Shown here: in pieces, positions 1-7,572 of the stretch | Position numbering within the stretch: position 1 is the stretch's first letter | How the letters are laid out: each line of letters opens with the position of its first letter | Source: Spirochaetales bacterium | GTDB taxonomy: Bacteria > Spirochaetota > Spirochaetia > JAGLYY01 | NCBI GenBank assembly: GCA_023131935.1 | Contig: JAGLYY010000030.1 | Location: 1 to 32,022, forward strand | Direction of reading: 5' to 3' | Length of the DNA: 32,022 nucleotides | Made by a program: the position numbers and the translations under genes | The notes under the pieces: model-generated | What the model saw: the letters and a program-made list of their open reading frames with translations, nothing else | Databases searched by the model: none | Told to the model about the DNA's origin: nothing

Positions 1-810
1 ATAATATGCAGTCGATCGGCTTGACCGGCTCCAGTCATAACTTGCCCAGTACTCATCAAATGAGGAATTAGCCTCCTCCTCGGTGGCATACCCAAGTTTT
101 ACCATGCGGTCAAGAATGTAACTCTGCCGTTTCTGTGCAACGTCCGGATGATTTATTGGAGAATAATTTGCAGGGTTGGATAGCTGAATAACCAGGATTG
201 CTGATTCCGCAAGGGTGATCTCTGCCGCGGAATGTCCAAAATAGAATTTCGATGCTTCTTCAACGCCATAACAGTTATGCCCGAAATACTCATGATTCAG
301 GTAGAGTTCGAGAATCTCGTTTTTTGTTAAGGCCCGTTCCAGTTGAAAGGACCACCAGAGCTCTTTCAATTTTCTGGCATACGATTTTACTGCTCTGTCC
401 GCGAAATGGCGGCCCGCGACCTGCTGGGTTATGGTACTTGCCCCTCCGGAAAATTGTCCTGTTAAGGCATTGAAGAGAGCCCGGGCGGTTCCTATGAGAT
501 CGAATCCTCGATGCTCAAAAAACTTGTCATCTTCTCTGGTAATGGTCGCATATACCAGGTGTTTCGGAAGTTCATCAATAGAAACGATTTTCCTTTTTTG
601 GTCGCTGAAAAGTTCTGATATAAGATTGCCGTTACGGTCTAATATCTGGCTTGGCAGGCTGGGGTTATAATCTTCGAGTGCTTTTCTTACATTTGTATCG
701 GAGGTAACAGCGAGAGCAACACCCAGGGCGATTCCAAAGCCGAGGGCGCAGAGAAGTACGAAGCCGAGAAGTATATCTACAACAATCCTGCGTTTTCTGT
801 TAAATACCAT
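1..810 (-). CDS. PBP1A-type peptidoglycan glycosyltransferase, N-terminal part (cut by window edge)
   Basis: The 270 visible residues are the start of a class A penicillin-binding protein, a membrane enzyme that polymerises lipid II into glycan strands. A short basic stretch (MVFNRKRR) precedes one membrane segment at about residues 9-35. The GT51 domain follows, with the catalytic-glutamate motif EDDKFFEHRG and the second motif GASTITQQ; a further family match is LELYLNHEYFG. The transpeptidase domain would lie beyond base 1, so PBP1A (bifunctional) versus a monofunctional glycosyltransferase cannot be settled here. The ATG at 810 has no Shine-Dalgarno sequence. A strong sigma-70 promoter ends 6 nt before it, suggesting a leaderless message. 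A terminator separates it from the operon upstream, so it is its own transcription unit. Family assignment is firm; start is likely. Confidence 0.93.
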   Translation of the reverse strand, partial: MVFNRKRRIVVDILLGFVLLCALGFGIALGVALAVTSDTNVRKALEDYNPSLPSQILDRNGNLISELFSDQKRKIVSIDELPKHLVYATITREDDKFFEHRGFDLIGTARALFNALTGQFSGGASTITQQVAGRHFADRAVKSYARKLKELWWSFQLERALTKNEILELYLNHEYFGHNCYGVEEASKFYFGHSAAEITLAESAILVIQLSNPANYSPINHPDVAQKRQSYILDRMVKLGYATEEEANSSFDEYWASYDWSRSSRSTAYY

Positions 811-816
811 GCTGCT

Positions 817-845
817 ACAGTAGGGAATGGGTTTTGTTTTGTCAA
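817..845 (-). promoter_or_regulatory. Sigma-70 promoter of the PBP1A gene, abutting its start codon
   Basis: On the minus strand TTGACA (840-845) is separated by 17 nt from TACTGT (817-822). The -35 is a perfect consensus. Only 6 nt (811-816) lie between the -10 and the ATG at 810, so initiation would fall at or next to the A of the start codon. It lies just downstream of the terminator at 853-883, as expected for a new unit. Confidence 0.7.
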
Positions 846-852
846 GAGAATG

Positions 853-883
853 AAAAAACGGCCGATTCCGTGAAGAATCGGCC
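853..883 (-). terminator. Rho-independent terminator of the envelope operon
   Basis: A perfect 9-bp stem (860-868 with 875-883, loop 869-874) is followed on the minus strand by GTTTTTT (859-853). It stands 95 nt after the stop of the PEGA-like gene and before the PBP1A promoter, closing the operon that begins upstream with mlaE or the PHP gene. Confidence 0.85.
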
Positions 884-977
884 TGAATGTTAGGTGTGGA
901 AAAATAGCATAGTAAACTGGGAGGGGAACTATACTACCTATCCAACACCTATATAATCGGTAATTTTAAGGATAATG

Positions 978-1949
978 TTAATCCTCATGTATTAAAATAT
1001 CAAGAAAAAGGGAAATTTCATAGGTTTTTCCACCTTCTACAACGAACTTTTTGCTTAAAATATAATCTCCGAGGTTGAAAAGGACAGTATGTTCCCCCGC
1101 TTCGATAGGTTGTGGAATACCGGGATCAAGAGGTACCGGGTCACCATCGAGGAAGAGCAATGCCCCTTCAGGAGCCTGGAAAGTAACCTGAGGTGATAGC
1201 ACTATAAGCTCAATGGTAACTGAGGTGATCTGAGCTTGAGTTACAGTAAAAGATTGGGAAACAGGGTGGTATGAACCGGAGGTAATTTCCAGGTTATGAA
1301 GTCCGATATCAAGCAGAGTTTCGCCGGGAGCTGCCCTTTTTCCGTCGATCCTGATAGTAACATCAGCCGAATCCCCTTCTGGTGTCAGCACATCGATATC
1401 CGCGACTCCCTTATCTTCGAGGATAGGGTAGGCTTTCACTCTAATCGGGATGGAATAGATCCGGTCAGGGATTCCTTTCATTACCGGGAGAATTGTCAGT
1501 AAAAGGGGAAAGGATGAAGGATCCCCTCCCTGAACAATAATGGTATCGGGAGATGCGGTACCGGATCCTGAAAAGGGGAGATGGATGTAGACTTTACGCC
1601 GGAAGGGTAACACTTCGAAGGTTAAGCGGGTCCCCCGGTAACTTGCTCTGGATGCTTCAGGTTGTGGTGAGACATTCCGGAAGAGGTAGATGGCAAAACT
1701 GTCCCGCAGCTGTTGTATCTCCGCTGGAATGGTGAGTTCAATTTCGATCCCGCGGATAAATCTCCTATCATCAGGCATGGAGAGGGCAAGAAGTTCTTCT
1801 ATCTTGATTTCCGATTCAACGCTGTTATCTGTCCCCGGGATTGTAAGGATTGCCGCAAGGGATCCCCTGATACTGTCGGCCACAAGGGACACCCTCAAGC
1901 TTAGAAGGAGGATGATCATTCCAAGTGTGTATATAGTTCTTTTTCTCAT
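978..1949 (-). CDS. Secreted PEGA-like domain protein, function unknown
   Basis: The 323-residue product has an N-terminal signal or anchor (charged MRKR, then a hydrophobic run to about residue 24). It is otherwise beta-rich. The C-terminal part (about residues 195-323) contains two stretches resembling PEGA modules, surface beta-sandwiches: a first with IRIDGKRAAPGETLLDIGLH and a second with FLDGDPVPLDPGIPQPIEAG followed by EHTVLF. The middle of the protein is unrecognised. The start was placed at the ATG at 1949, which overlaps the TGA of the preceding M23 gene (TGATG), a translational-coupling junction; a TTG one codon earlier (1952) is also possible. It is the last gene before the terminator at 853-883. 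An envelope or periplasmic role is inferred from the signal and its operon; no enzymatic motif is seen. Confidence 0.8.
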   Translation of the reverse strand: MRKRTIYTLGMIILLLSLRVSLVADSIRGSLAAILTIPGTDNSVESEIKIEELLALSMPDDRRFIRGIEIELTIPAEIQQLRDSFAIYLFRNVSPQPEASRASYRGTRLTFEVLPFRRKVYIHLPFSGSGTASPDTIIVQGGDPSSFPLLLTILPVMKGIPDRIYSIPIRVKAYPILEDKGVADIDVLTPEGDSADVTIRIDGKRAAPGETLLDIGLHNLEITSGSYHPVSQSFTVTQAQITSVTIELIVLSPQVTFQAPEGALLFLDGDPVPLDPGIPQPIEAGEHTVLFNLGDYILSKKFVVEGGKTYEISLFLDILIHED

Positions 1950-2872
1950 CAAAACGCCTTAGGTAATAAAAGTGTGGGGTCGGTAACACGCCCCAGTTTG
2001 CGTATCTCAAAATGGAGATGTGGACCGGTGGAAAGACCGGTACTGCCCACTTCAGCTATAATAATAGTCGAATTCACCTCCTGATTCAACGAAATAAAGA
2101 TTTTTCTTAAATGTCCATAGAGGGTCTGCCATCCGCCTTCATGAAGGATGAGGATGAAGTTTCCATAAATTTCGTCCCAGCCGGTTTCGATAACCCTGCC
2201 TTCCCTTGCTGAAAAAACTTCAGTTCCTTCGGGAGCGGAAATATCGATACCTCCATGGAAGGTTTGTCTGCCGGTAAAAGGGCTCGAACGGTACCCGAAA
2301 CCGGATGTAATTACCCCTTTCGGCAGGGGAAACCGGAAGAGTATTCCGAGGAAATAGGCACGTTCTTCAGGACGGAAACGGGCATGGGGGATAAATACAA
2401 AATCTCCTTCCCGGGGATGGTCCCGAATTGTGATCTTGTAACCCTCAATTTCACTGGATTGTATCCTGAAAGCATACATAAGGGTTTCAAGCTCAGATAG
2501 GGGTTTTAAGGGAATGAAGAGACCAGCCTGATTTGGTATCAGAAGAACCATGTTTTCCCTTAAACCGTCGGAGGATTCTATCCCATTGAGTATAGCGATT
2601 GTTTCATAAGGAAGATTGACCCGGCTCGCAATGCCGAAGAGAGTGTCCCCGGAGCGCGTTCGATACTGGAACATCTTTAAGACCGGAAGATCCGCCAGGG
2701 TCTTTGTCGCGCGGTAATATTCCCGGATATCCCCTTCAAGCTGCCTGAAATAAAGGTCATCTATGGAGAGTATTTTGATTTCGGGGTAAAACCCAAAAAC
2801 CCGCGCGGGAATCAGCAGGAGAAGAAAGAGGTGGAAGAGGTAGAAGAGTTGGTGTTTAACGGGCAGATTCAC
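1949..2872 (-). CDS. LysM-M23 peptidoglycan endopeptidase family protein
   Basis: This 307-residue protein carries an N-terminal signal or anchor (hydrophobic residues 9-27), a LysM glycan-binding module at about residues 69-113 (RTRSGDTLFGIASR ... VLLIPNQ) and a C-terminal M23 (lysostaphin-type) peptidase domain from about 185. The zinc site is complete: HGGID (H206, D210) and GPHLHFE (H287), with a further catalytic-type His in YGHL (H254). M23 enzymes cleave peptide cross-links in the wall and often act in growth or daughter-cell separation. The start is GTG at 2872, nine bases after the TPR gene stop, with AGG four bases before it. The gene sits in the mla-type operon, which suggests export and wall remodelling are co-expressed with lipid trafficking. 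Substrate specificity is not visible. Confidence 0.93.
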   Translation of the reverse strand: MNLPVKHQLFYLFHLFLLLLIPARVFGFYPEIKILSIDDLYFRQLEGDIREYYRATKTLADLPVLKMFQYRTRSGDTLFGIASRVNLPYETIAILNGIESSDGLRENMVLLIPNQAGLFIPLKPLSELETLMYAFRIQSSEIEGYKITIRDHPREGDFVFIPHARFRPEERAYFLGILFRFPLPKGVITSGFGYRSSPFTGRQTFHGGIDISAPEGTEVFSAREGRVIETGWDEIYGNFILILHEGGWQTLYGHLRKIFISLNQEVNSTIIIAEVGSTGLSTGPHLHFEIRKLGRVTDPTLLLPKAF

Positions 2873-2881
2873 AACCTGTCA

Positions 2882-3820
2882 TTACCTGGAAGAATCCTCC
2901 ATCTTACTGGAAACGATACTGAGACTTTCTTTGTAAATGATAACATCTTCCTCTTTGCCAAGGGCTTCAGCAACTCTGATGAGTCTTTCAAGCATCTTTG
3001 AAAGTTGTGGAAGAAGACCGATGACTTCGTATACAAGGAAAGCACGCTGATAGTATTCATAACTAACCTTGAGATTATTAGACTTCTCGTTAATGATGCC
3101 CAGGGCAACAAGGTCTTTAGCGATACCAATGCTGTTTTCAACCAATTTGTCATATTCAAGGGCAAGCAACGCGCTGCTGAGTGCTTCATCGTACCGTTGT
3201 GTTTTCGAATAGACGGAGGCAACCATGTAGTAATTCGCGGCGAGTTCTTCATACCGTTTTAATTTCAGGTTAATGGAAAGGGCGAGATTCAGGAATCGCA
3301 GGCTTTCTTCATAATCACCAAGTTGTTTGTGTGCTGTACCGGCATTATGGTAGAGAATTGCCCGTTCAGTTTCTTCGACCTCATTCGATTCCTCAGAGAG
3401 GGCTTGAGTAAAATATTCCAGTGCACCATGGGGATCCCCTTCGTTGAGTTTCAGCTCTCCAAGGTTATTCGCGCTTCGAGCTATGAGGTTTGCCTCCTTT
3501 ATTTTTGCCGCAAGCTCAAAGGCAGTAGAGAAGTGGGATTCCGCTTTCGTGTGATCACCGGTGGCAAGAGCGACTTTACCGAGGGAATTATGGGACTGTA
3601 CTATACCGCTCTCATTGTCAATTGACAGGTTGTAACTCAAAGCCTGTTGGAAAAAGAGTTTTGCCTGATCATATTGCCCCCGGGAAAAATAGGTATTACC
3701 AAAGTCTGTATATTCTGCCGCCCTCTGTTTCGTCTCAACGACACCGGCTTCATCTTCAGGTGCCGATGAGCAGGATGAAAGAATGATAAGGGCAATGAAG
3801 AGCAGGTACATATGTCTCAT
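2882..3820 (-). CDS. TPR-repeat lipoprotein
   Basis: The 312-residue protein begins with a lipoprotein signal whose lipobox is LSSC, giving a lipidated Cys17; the looser box is typical of spirochaetes. From about residue 35 on it is a run of roughly six tetratricopeptide repeats, recognisable by recurring patterns such as YTDFGNTYFSRGQYDQAKLF, LGKVALATGDHTKAESHF and NNLGELKLNEGDPHGALEYF. TPR arrays serve as protein-docking scaffolds. Its ATG directly follows the TAA of mlaD (no gap), with GAGGAA upstream inside the mlaD end, so translation is coupled. Position between mlaD and the M23 peptidase suggests a periplasmic adaptor, perhaps recruiting the hydrolase; that is inference. Confidence 0.9.
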   Translation of the reverse strand: MRHMYLLFIALIILSSCSSAPEDEAGVVETKQRAAEYTDFGNTYFSRGQYDQAKLFFQQALSYNLSIDNESGIVQSHNSLGKVALATGDHTKAESHFSTAFELAAKIKEANLIARSANNLGELKLNEGDPHGALEYFTQALSEESNEVEETERAILYHNAGTAHKQLGDYEESLRFLNLALSINLKLKRYEELAANYYMVASVYSKTQRYDEALSSALLALEYDKLVENSIGIAKDLVALGIINEKSNNLKVSYEYYQRAFLVYEVIGLLPQLSKMLERLIRVAEALGKEEDVIIYKESLSIVSSKMEDSSR

Positions 3821-4861
3821 TTAAAATTCCTCGTCACGATAGCTCTGGAAGGTTTCCGATTGCTGTGGCTGATCGGAAATCCCCCCGCGGAGGAGCGGAT
3901 TATTCGAAAGTCCCTCGAGAACATCTTTCCCCTTATCAAGGGCTTCCCGTGAATCCTCCAGAATACCGGAAATCTGGGGAGTAGTGGTATTGATATACGA
4001 AGTGAAATCCTTGAGTTCAAGAATAGTTGCGTTAAGGTTCGTGAGAATCAATTCAATCTGTGAAAACAGCGCGTTATCATCGTCAAGAATAGCAGCAATC
4101 GAACCTTTCGGATCGAGCAGTTTTGTTACAAGGCCTGTAGGGTCTGAGAGTTCCCCTGTGAGATGGGTAATATCTGCCATAATATCATCAATCTGACGAG
4201 ATACTTCGGCAAGAATCTCATCCAAGGAAGAGGTGATGCTGCTGACCTCTACCATGATTTGCCCCACCGGGCCGCTGGTATCACCGGCAAAAGCGCTGTT
4301 CACACTCCGGATGAGGGTATTAAGGTTTACTACCGCTTCATCAACATTAGTGAGAATTGGCTGTATATCATTGAGTATAGCACTAATTGTGTCCGTTTTC
4401 GCAGGCATGCTGACAGCTTTTTCTTTTACAAGTCTAAAACCCTGCTTGGAATCAGTGGAGAAAATAGTGCTTCCCTCGGGAGGAGGATCGCCGGGGATCT
4501 TGCTGGGATAGAACTGAAGCCCACCCCCGAGACCAAGCGGGCTTGCTGTAAGCTCTAATACTGAATTAGGGCGTACTTTGTGAATATACGCTTCTTCAAT
4601 GTAAAACTTTATTCGTACCGTATGGTTCTCGTTATCAAGGAGTTCGATCCCCTCGACAGATCCGATACGAAAGCCCCTTAGCATGATGGACATTCCCACG
4701 TTTATTCCGCTTGCTGAATTGAAGGTACTGATATAATGATATTTTTTCGAGAACCAGTCCTGATTCACACCCATAAGGATAAGGATAGCCGCGATGGCAA
4801 TGAGCGCGATGAGAATAAAAATGCCGCTTATCTGGTCCGCATACCGTATCTTGAACTTCAT
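3821..4861 (-). CDS. mlaD: MlaD-like MCE-domain substrate-binding protein
   Basis: The 346-residue protein has one N-terminal membrane segment (about residues 11-31) followed by an MCE domain at about 40-118. That domain includes SGINVGMSIMLRGFRIGSVEGIEL and ends in a hydrophobic PLGLGGGLQFYPS stretch. MCE proteins assemble into hexameric rings carrying phospholipid between membranes and pair with MlaE/MlaF-type ABC transporters. The remainder (about 155-346) is a long helical region rich in Leu/Ile/Asp, more like the extended MCE proteins than the 180-residue E. coli MlaD. The ATG at 4861 lies 58 nt after mlaF and lacks a Shine-Dalgarno sequence. A strong promoter ends 6 nt upstream, so it may be read both from the operon and from its own leaderless start. 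Confidence 0.9.
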   Translation of the reverse strand: MKFKIRYADQISGIFILIALIAIAAILILMGVNQDWFSKKYHYISTFNSASGINVGMSIMLRGFRIGSVEGIELLDNENHTVRIKFYIEEAYIHKVRPNSVLELTASPLGLGGGLQFYPSKIPGDPPPEGSTIFSTDSKQGFRLVKEKAVSMPAKTDTISAILNDIQPILTNVDEAVVNLNTLIRSVNSAFAGDTSGPVGQIMVEVSSITSSLDEILAEVSRQIDDIMADITHLTGELSDPTGLVTKLLDPKGSIAAILDDDNALFSQIELILTNLNATILELKDFTSYINTTTPQISGILEDSREALDKGKDVLEGLSNNPLLRGGISDQPQQSETFQSYRDEEF

Positions 4862-4867
4862 AAGACA

Positions 4868-4897
4868 ATTCTATGCATTTCACTGTTCCACTGTCAA
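4868..4897 (-). promoter_or_regulatory. Internal sigma-70 promoter of mlaD, abutting the ATG
   Basis: On the minus strand TTGACA (4892-4897), 18-nt spacer, TAGAAT (4868-4873), then 6 nt to the ATG at 4861. The -35 is perfect and the -10 differs from TATAAT at one base. It lies in the 58-nt gap between mlaF and mlaD, so it can drive mlaD, the TPR lipoprotein, M23 and PEGA genes independently of mlaEF. Confidence 0.72.
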
Positions 4898-4919
4898 TCT
4901 ATAAGTCTCTGTATACTGC

Positions 4920-5717
4920 CTATAGTCTAAAATCATCATCACCAAGAATATCGAGAATGGCGCTATCGAAAGCTTCTGGTTTTGTAAAAACTTTAGCAAG
5001 GATCTCGGAGGAAAGAGGATTGGTTGTATTCAGAATAGTATTAACCTGACCTTGCTCGATAATACGTCCATCATGCATTATGATGATCCTGTCCGCCAGT
5101 TTGCTTACAAGTTCCGCGGAATGGCTGACAGCGATAATTGAAACGCCCTCCTCCTTTTTTCTTTTTAACAGATTGAGGATCCGGTCAATGGTATGGTGGT
5201 CGATTGAACTGAAGGGGTCATCGAGAAAAAGAATGTCAGGATCAGTTACCATTGCCCGCGCGAAGGAAACAATTTTTCTTTCCCCCATGGAGAGTTGGTC
5301 CGGTCTCAGATTTGGGCTGTCCCGGTAACCCGATTGATCAAGAATTTTACCGATCCTTCCATTCATTTCCGCGGCGGAGAGCTCGGGAAAGTGAAATTGA
5401 AGCGGGAGGGCGAGGTTTTGAAATACCGATTTATTCGCCCAGAGAGCGGCATCCTGAAAAGCAAATCCGTTTCCTTTTCTGAAAAGCCGTATATTCCCCG
5501 GGTCCATATCATAGATATTTTCTCCGTGAAACCGAACCGTACCCCTGTCTGGAGGGACAATACCAGCGGCAATTTTTAAAAAAAGACTCTTACCGCACCC
5601 GGAAAATCCCATAATGGCGGTTGTTTCTCCACCGTTGAAAATAGAGCTGACCCGTTTGATGATGGGCCGGGTTCCTTTCAGTTTAATGATATGTTGAAGT
5701 TCGATGAACGGTTCCAT
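4920..5717 (-). CDS. mlaF: MlaF-like ABC transporter ATP-binding protein
   Basis: About 265 residues with the full ABC ATPase set (numbered from the TTG at 5723): Walker A GFSGCGKS (39-46), Q-loop Gln90, signature LSMGE (144-148), Walker B ILFLDD (164-169) and H-loop His201. It would energise the MlaE permease to move phospholipid across or between envelope membranes. Two details are odd. The signature is LSMGE instead of LSGGQ/E. The residue after the Walker B Asp is Asp169 rather than the catalytic Glu (LDDP in place of LDEP), which could slow hydrolysis. The start was placed at the ATG at 5717, with GAG eight bases before it; a TTG at 5723 is an alternative. It lies about 20 nt after mlaE. 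Confidence 0.93.
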   Translation of the reverse strand: MEPFIELQHIIKLKGTRPIIKRVSSIFNGGETTAIMGFSGCGKSLFLKIAAGIVPPDRGTVRFHGENIYDMDPGNIRLFRKGNGFAFQDAALWANKSVFQNLALPLQFHFPELSAAEMNGRIGKILDQSGYRDSPNLRPDQLSMGERKIVSFARAMVTDPDILFLDDPFSSIDHHTIDRILNLLKRKKEEGVSIIAVSHSAELVSKLADRIIIMHDGRIIEQGQVNTILNTTNPLSSEILAKVFTKPEAFDSAILDILGDDDFRL

Positions 5718-5736
5718 ATTCAATACTCAACCTGAC

Positions 5737-6513
5737 TCACATATAATAGATGAGGGTAATGAAAACATCTGCTAACAGCAGAACGACGACACTATGAGCA
5801 ACCGCCTTTATAACAACGATTGGAATTTCTGTTGAAGACTGTTCCAGATGGAGTCCATAAAATGTAGCGATTGTGGATATGATAACCCCAAAAACAACAC
5901 TTTTTATCAGAGAGGAAAAGATATCTGAAGTGGTCAGGGTCTGCAGGAGGTTTCGGAAATACTCAAGGAATTGCACTGTAGTAAAAAACTGAGTAACAAA
6001 ATAACTGGCAATAAGGCCAAAAAGATTGAAATAGATGTTGAGGAGGAGCAGGGAAATTGTAACACCGAGGACCCGGGGAACCACGAGATACGCGATAGGG
6101 TTGATTCCAACTGAAATATAAGCCTCTACCTCGTGGGAATAGGTCATAGTTCCCAATTCTGTTGCAATCGCGGTACCGCTTCGGGCTATAATGATAAAGG
6201 CTGTGAGCAGAGGGCCAAGTTCCCGGGTGATAACGGTGATGAGGATCGTGTAGATAAGCTGTCCCTGGCCGAATTGGGGCAAAAGGGATACACCCTGGAT
6301 GATGATTACCGCCCCGAGAGAGACCGCAAGGATGGCGGTAATGCCAAGGGCTTCGACACCGGTGAAGAGAATTTGCATTCTTAACACCTTGAGCCCGACA
6401 TGGCGGCTCATGATAAACTTGATCGTCTCTTTCAGAACCTGAAAAAAATATCCCATGGCATAGAAAAACGCCACGACTTTCCGGTTAAACCATCTCCCAA
6501 GGGAGGTTATCAT
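5737..6513 (-). CDS. mlaE: MlaE-like ABC transporter permease
   Basis: The 258-residue membrane protein matches the MlaE/YrbE permease family in length and layout. An amphipathic N-terminal helix is followed by about five membrane segments. A family-typical central stretch reads LITVITRELGPLLTAFIIIARSGTAIATELGTM, and the motif SHEVEAYISVGINPIAYLVVPR is diagnostic. It forms the membrane part of the phospholipid transporter with MlaF and MlaD. Start ATG at 6513 is backed by a strong Shine-Dalgarno sequence (GGAGGAATAG directly upstream). A promoter lies 20-48 nt upstream. Function by homology is well supported; direction of lipid transport cannot be read from sequence. Confidence 0.95.
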   Translation of the reverse strand: MITSLGRWFNRKVVAFFYAMGYFFQVLKETIKFIMSRHVGLKVLRMQILFTGVEALGITAILAVSLGAVIIIQGVSLLPQFGQGQLIYTILITVITRELGPLLTAFIIIARSGTAIATELGTMTYSHEVEAYISVGINPIAYLVVPRVLGVTISLLLLNIYFNLFGLIASYFVTQFFTTVQFLEYFRNLLQTLTTSDIFSSLIKSVVFGVIISTIATFYGLHLEQSSTEIPIVVIKAVAHSVVVLLLADVFITLIYYM

Positions 6514-6532
6514 CTATTCCTCCTGTCCTTGA

Positions 6533-6561
6533 ATGATAGATGAAAAGGGACAACTCTTCAA
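6533..6561 (-). promoter_or_regulatory. Sigma-70 promoter for the mlaE operon
   Basis: On the minus strand TTGAAG (6556-6561), 17-nt spacer and TATCAT (6533-6538), placing initiation about 13 nt before the ribosome-binding site and start of mlaE. The -35 begins at the base next to the PHP-gene stop. It would make the mla genes a unit separable from the PHP gene. Confidence 0.55.
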
Positions 6562-7386
6562 CTAAAGAAAGGCCTCCAGAAAAAAGTCATGAATTTTTCT
6601 CTCTTTTCCCAGTCGGCCAAGTCGACGGTCAGGTTTATTTGCTCCGTGATAATCGGACCCTCCGGTGATGATAAGATCGAATTTATCCGCCAAACGGGAA
6701 AACCTGCGCCAGATTCGTGGTTTTACACCAGGGTAGTACGCCTCAATACCATCAAGCCCCATCCCTTTGAGCTCTTTCAGTTTGACTTCCAACTCCCTGC
6801 AGTTCAATTTGAGGGAACCCGGATGGGCAATAACCGCTTTTCCACCAGCCTGGTGAATTAAACTGATTGCTTCTTCATCTTTCATCAACTCCCTTGGTTC
6901 ATAGAACTTTTTCCCGTCGCCGAGATAAAGTTTAAATGCTTCCTGAATCGAAGAAATAACACCTTTGTTTATAAGAAACCGTGCAAAATGAGGCCTGCCG
7001 ATGGCATCCCCTCCGGCTATTTGAAGGATATCATCGTATGAAACATTGATCCCTGAATCCTGCATTTTTTTTACAATTTTTTTATTACGCTGGTGTCTTC
7101 TTTCTTTTAGATCCTTTACCGCATTGTTAAGAACACCATCTGTATCGCTGATATTGAGACCAAGGATATGCAATTCCCCTCCCGGGAATTGGGTTGAAAT
7201 TTCAATACCGGGGATGAAGATAATTTCTTCCTCAATGGCAGAAATCCTTGCCTCTTCCAGCCCCTCAAGAGTATCGTGATCGGTAAGGGCGATGGCTTTT
7301 AAACCCTCTGACTTTGCCAGTTTAATAAGATCACCTGGATTATCCGTTCCATCAGATTTATTAGAATGAGTATGTAAATCAATCAT
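6562..7386 (-). CDS. PHP-domain phosphoesterase (RNase AM / YciV-like)
   Basis: The 274-residue protein has the metal-binding series of the PHP superfamily: HTH with Asp (H5, H7, D12), TDHD (D36-D38 around H37), GIEIS (E62), ELHILG (H73), RPHFAR (H133), AHPG (H188) and SDYHG (D245, H247). Length and order match the YciV/Rnm family, which dephosphorylates 3',5'-nucleotide bisphosphates or trims RNA 5' ends; the exact substrate is inferred. Start ATG at 7386 has GGAG 11 nt upstream. It is transcribed divergently from the CNB-TPR gene at 7573 and lies 48 nt upstream of mlaE. Confidence 0.93.
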   Translation of the reverse strand: MIDLHTHSNKSDGTDNPGDLIKLAKSEGLKAIALTDHDTLEGLEEARISAIEEEIIFIPGIEISTQFPGGELHILGLNISDTDGVLNNAVKDLKERRHQRNKKIVKKMQDSGINVSYDDILQIAGGDAIGRPHFARFLINKGVISSIQEAFKLYLGDGKKFYEPRELMKDEEAISLIHQAGGKAVIAHPGSLKLNCRELEVKLKELKGMGLDGIEAYYPGVKPRIWRRFSRLADKFDLIITGGSDYHGANKPDRRLGRLGKERKIHDFFLEAFL

Positions 7387-7484
7387 TTTATAAAATTCTC
7401 CATAATACGTTCTATCATATTTTAACGAAAAGTTTTCATGAGTTTAAGGAGAAAAACCGCCGATAGAGATAATGGAAGATGATG

Positions 7485-7514
7485 TTGACAGGGGAGAGGT
7501 AGAATTCTTACACT
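7485..7514 (+). promoter_or_regulatory. Sigma-70 promoter for the CNB-TPR / Crp-family pair
   Basis: TTGACA (7485-7490), 18-nt spacer and TACACT (7509-7514). Initiation near 7521 leaves a leader of about 50 nt that contains AAGGAGG (7550-7556). It lies in the 186-nt divergent gap between the PHP gene and the CNB-TPR gene. The opposite strand of the same gap is AT-rich with TATGAT and TATTAT as possible -10 elements for the PHP gene, but no good -35 is seen. Confidence 0.6.
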
Positions 7515-7572
7515 TTATGAGTAGAGAATGTTCCCTTGCATCGTTTCTTAAGGAGGGGGTACAGGAAAACCG

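Noticed and set aside
4163..4558. 131-codon plus-strand ORF inside mlaD
   Set aside because: Antisense to the MCE protein; composition not protein-like and no ribosome-binding site.
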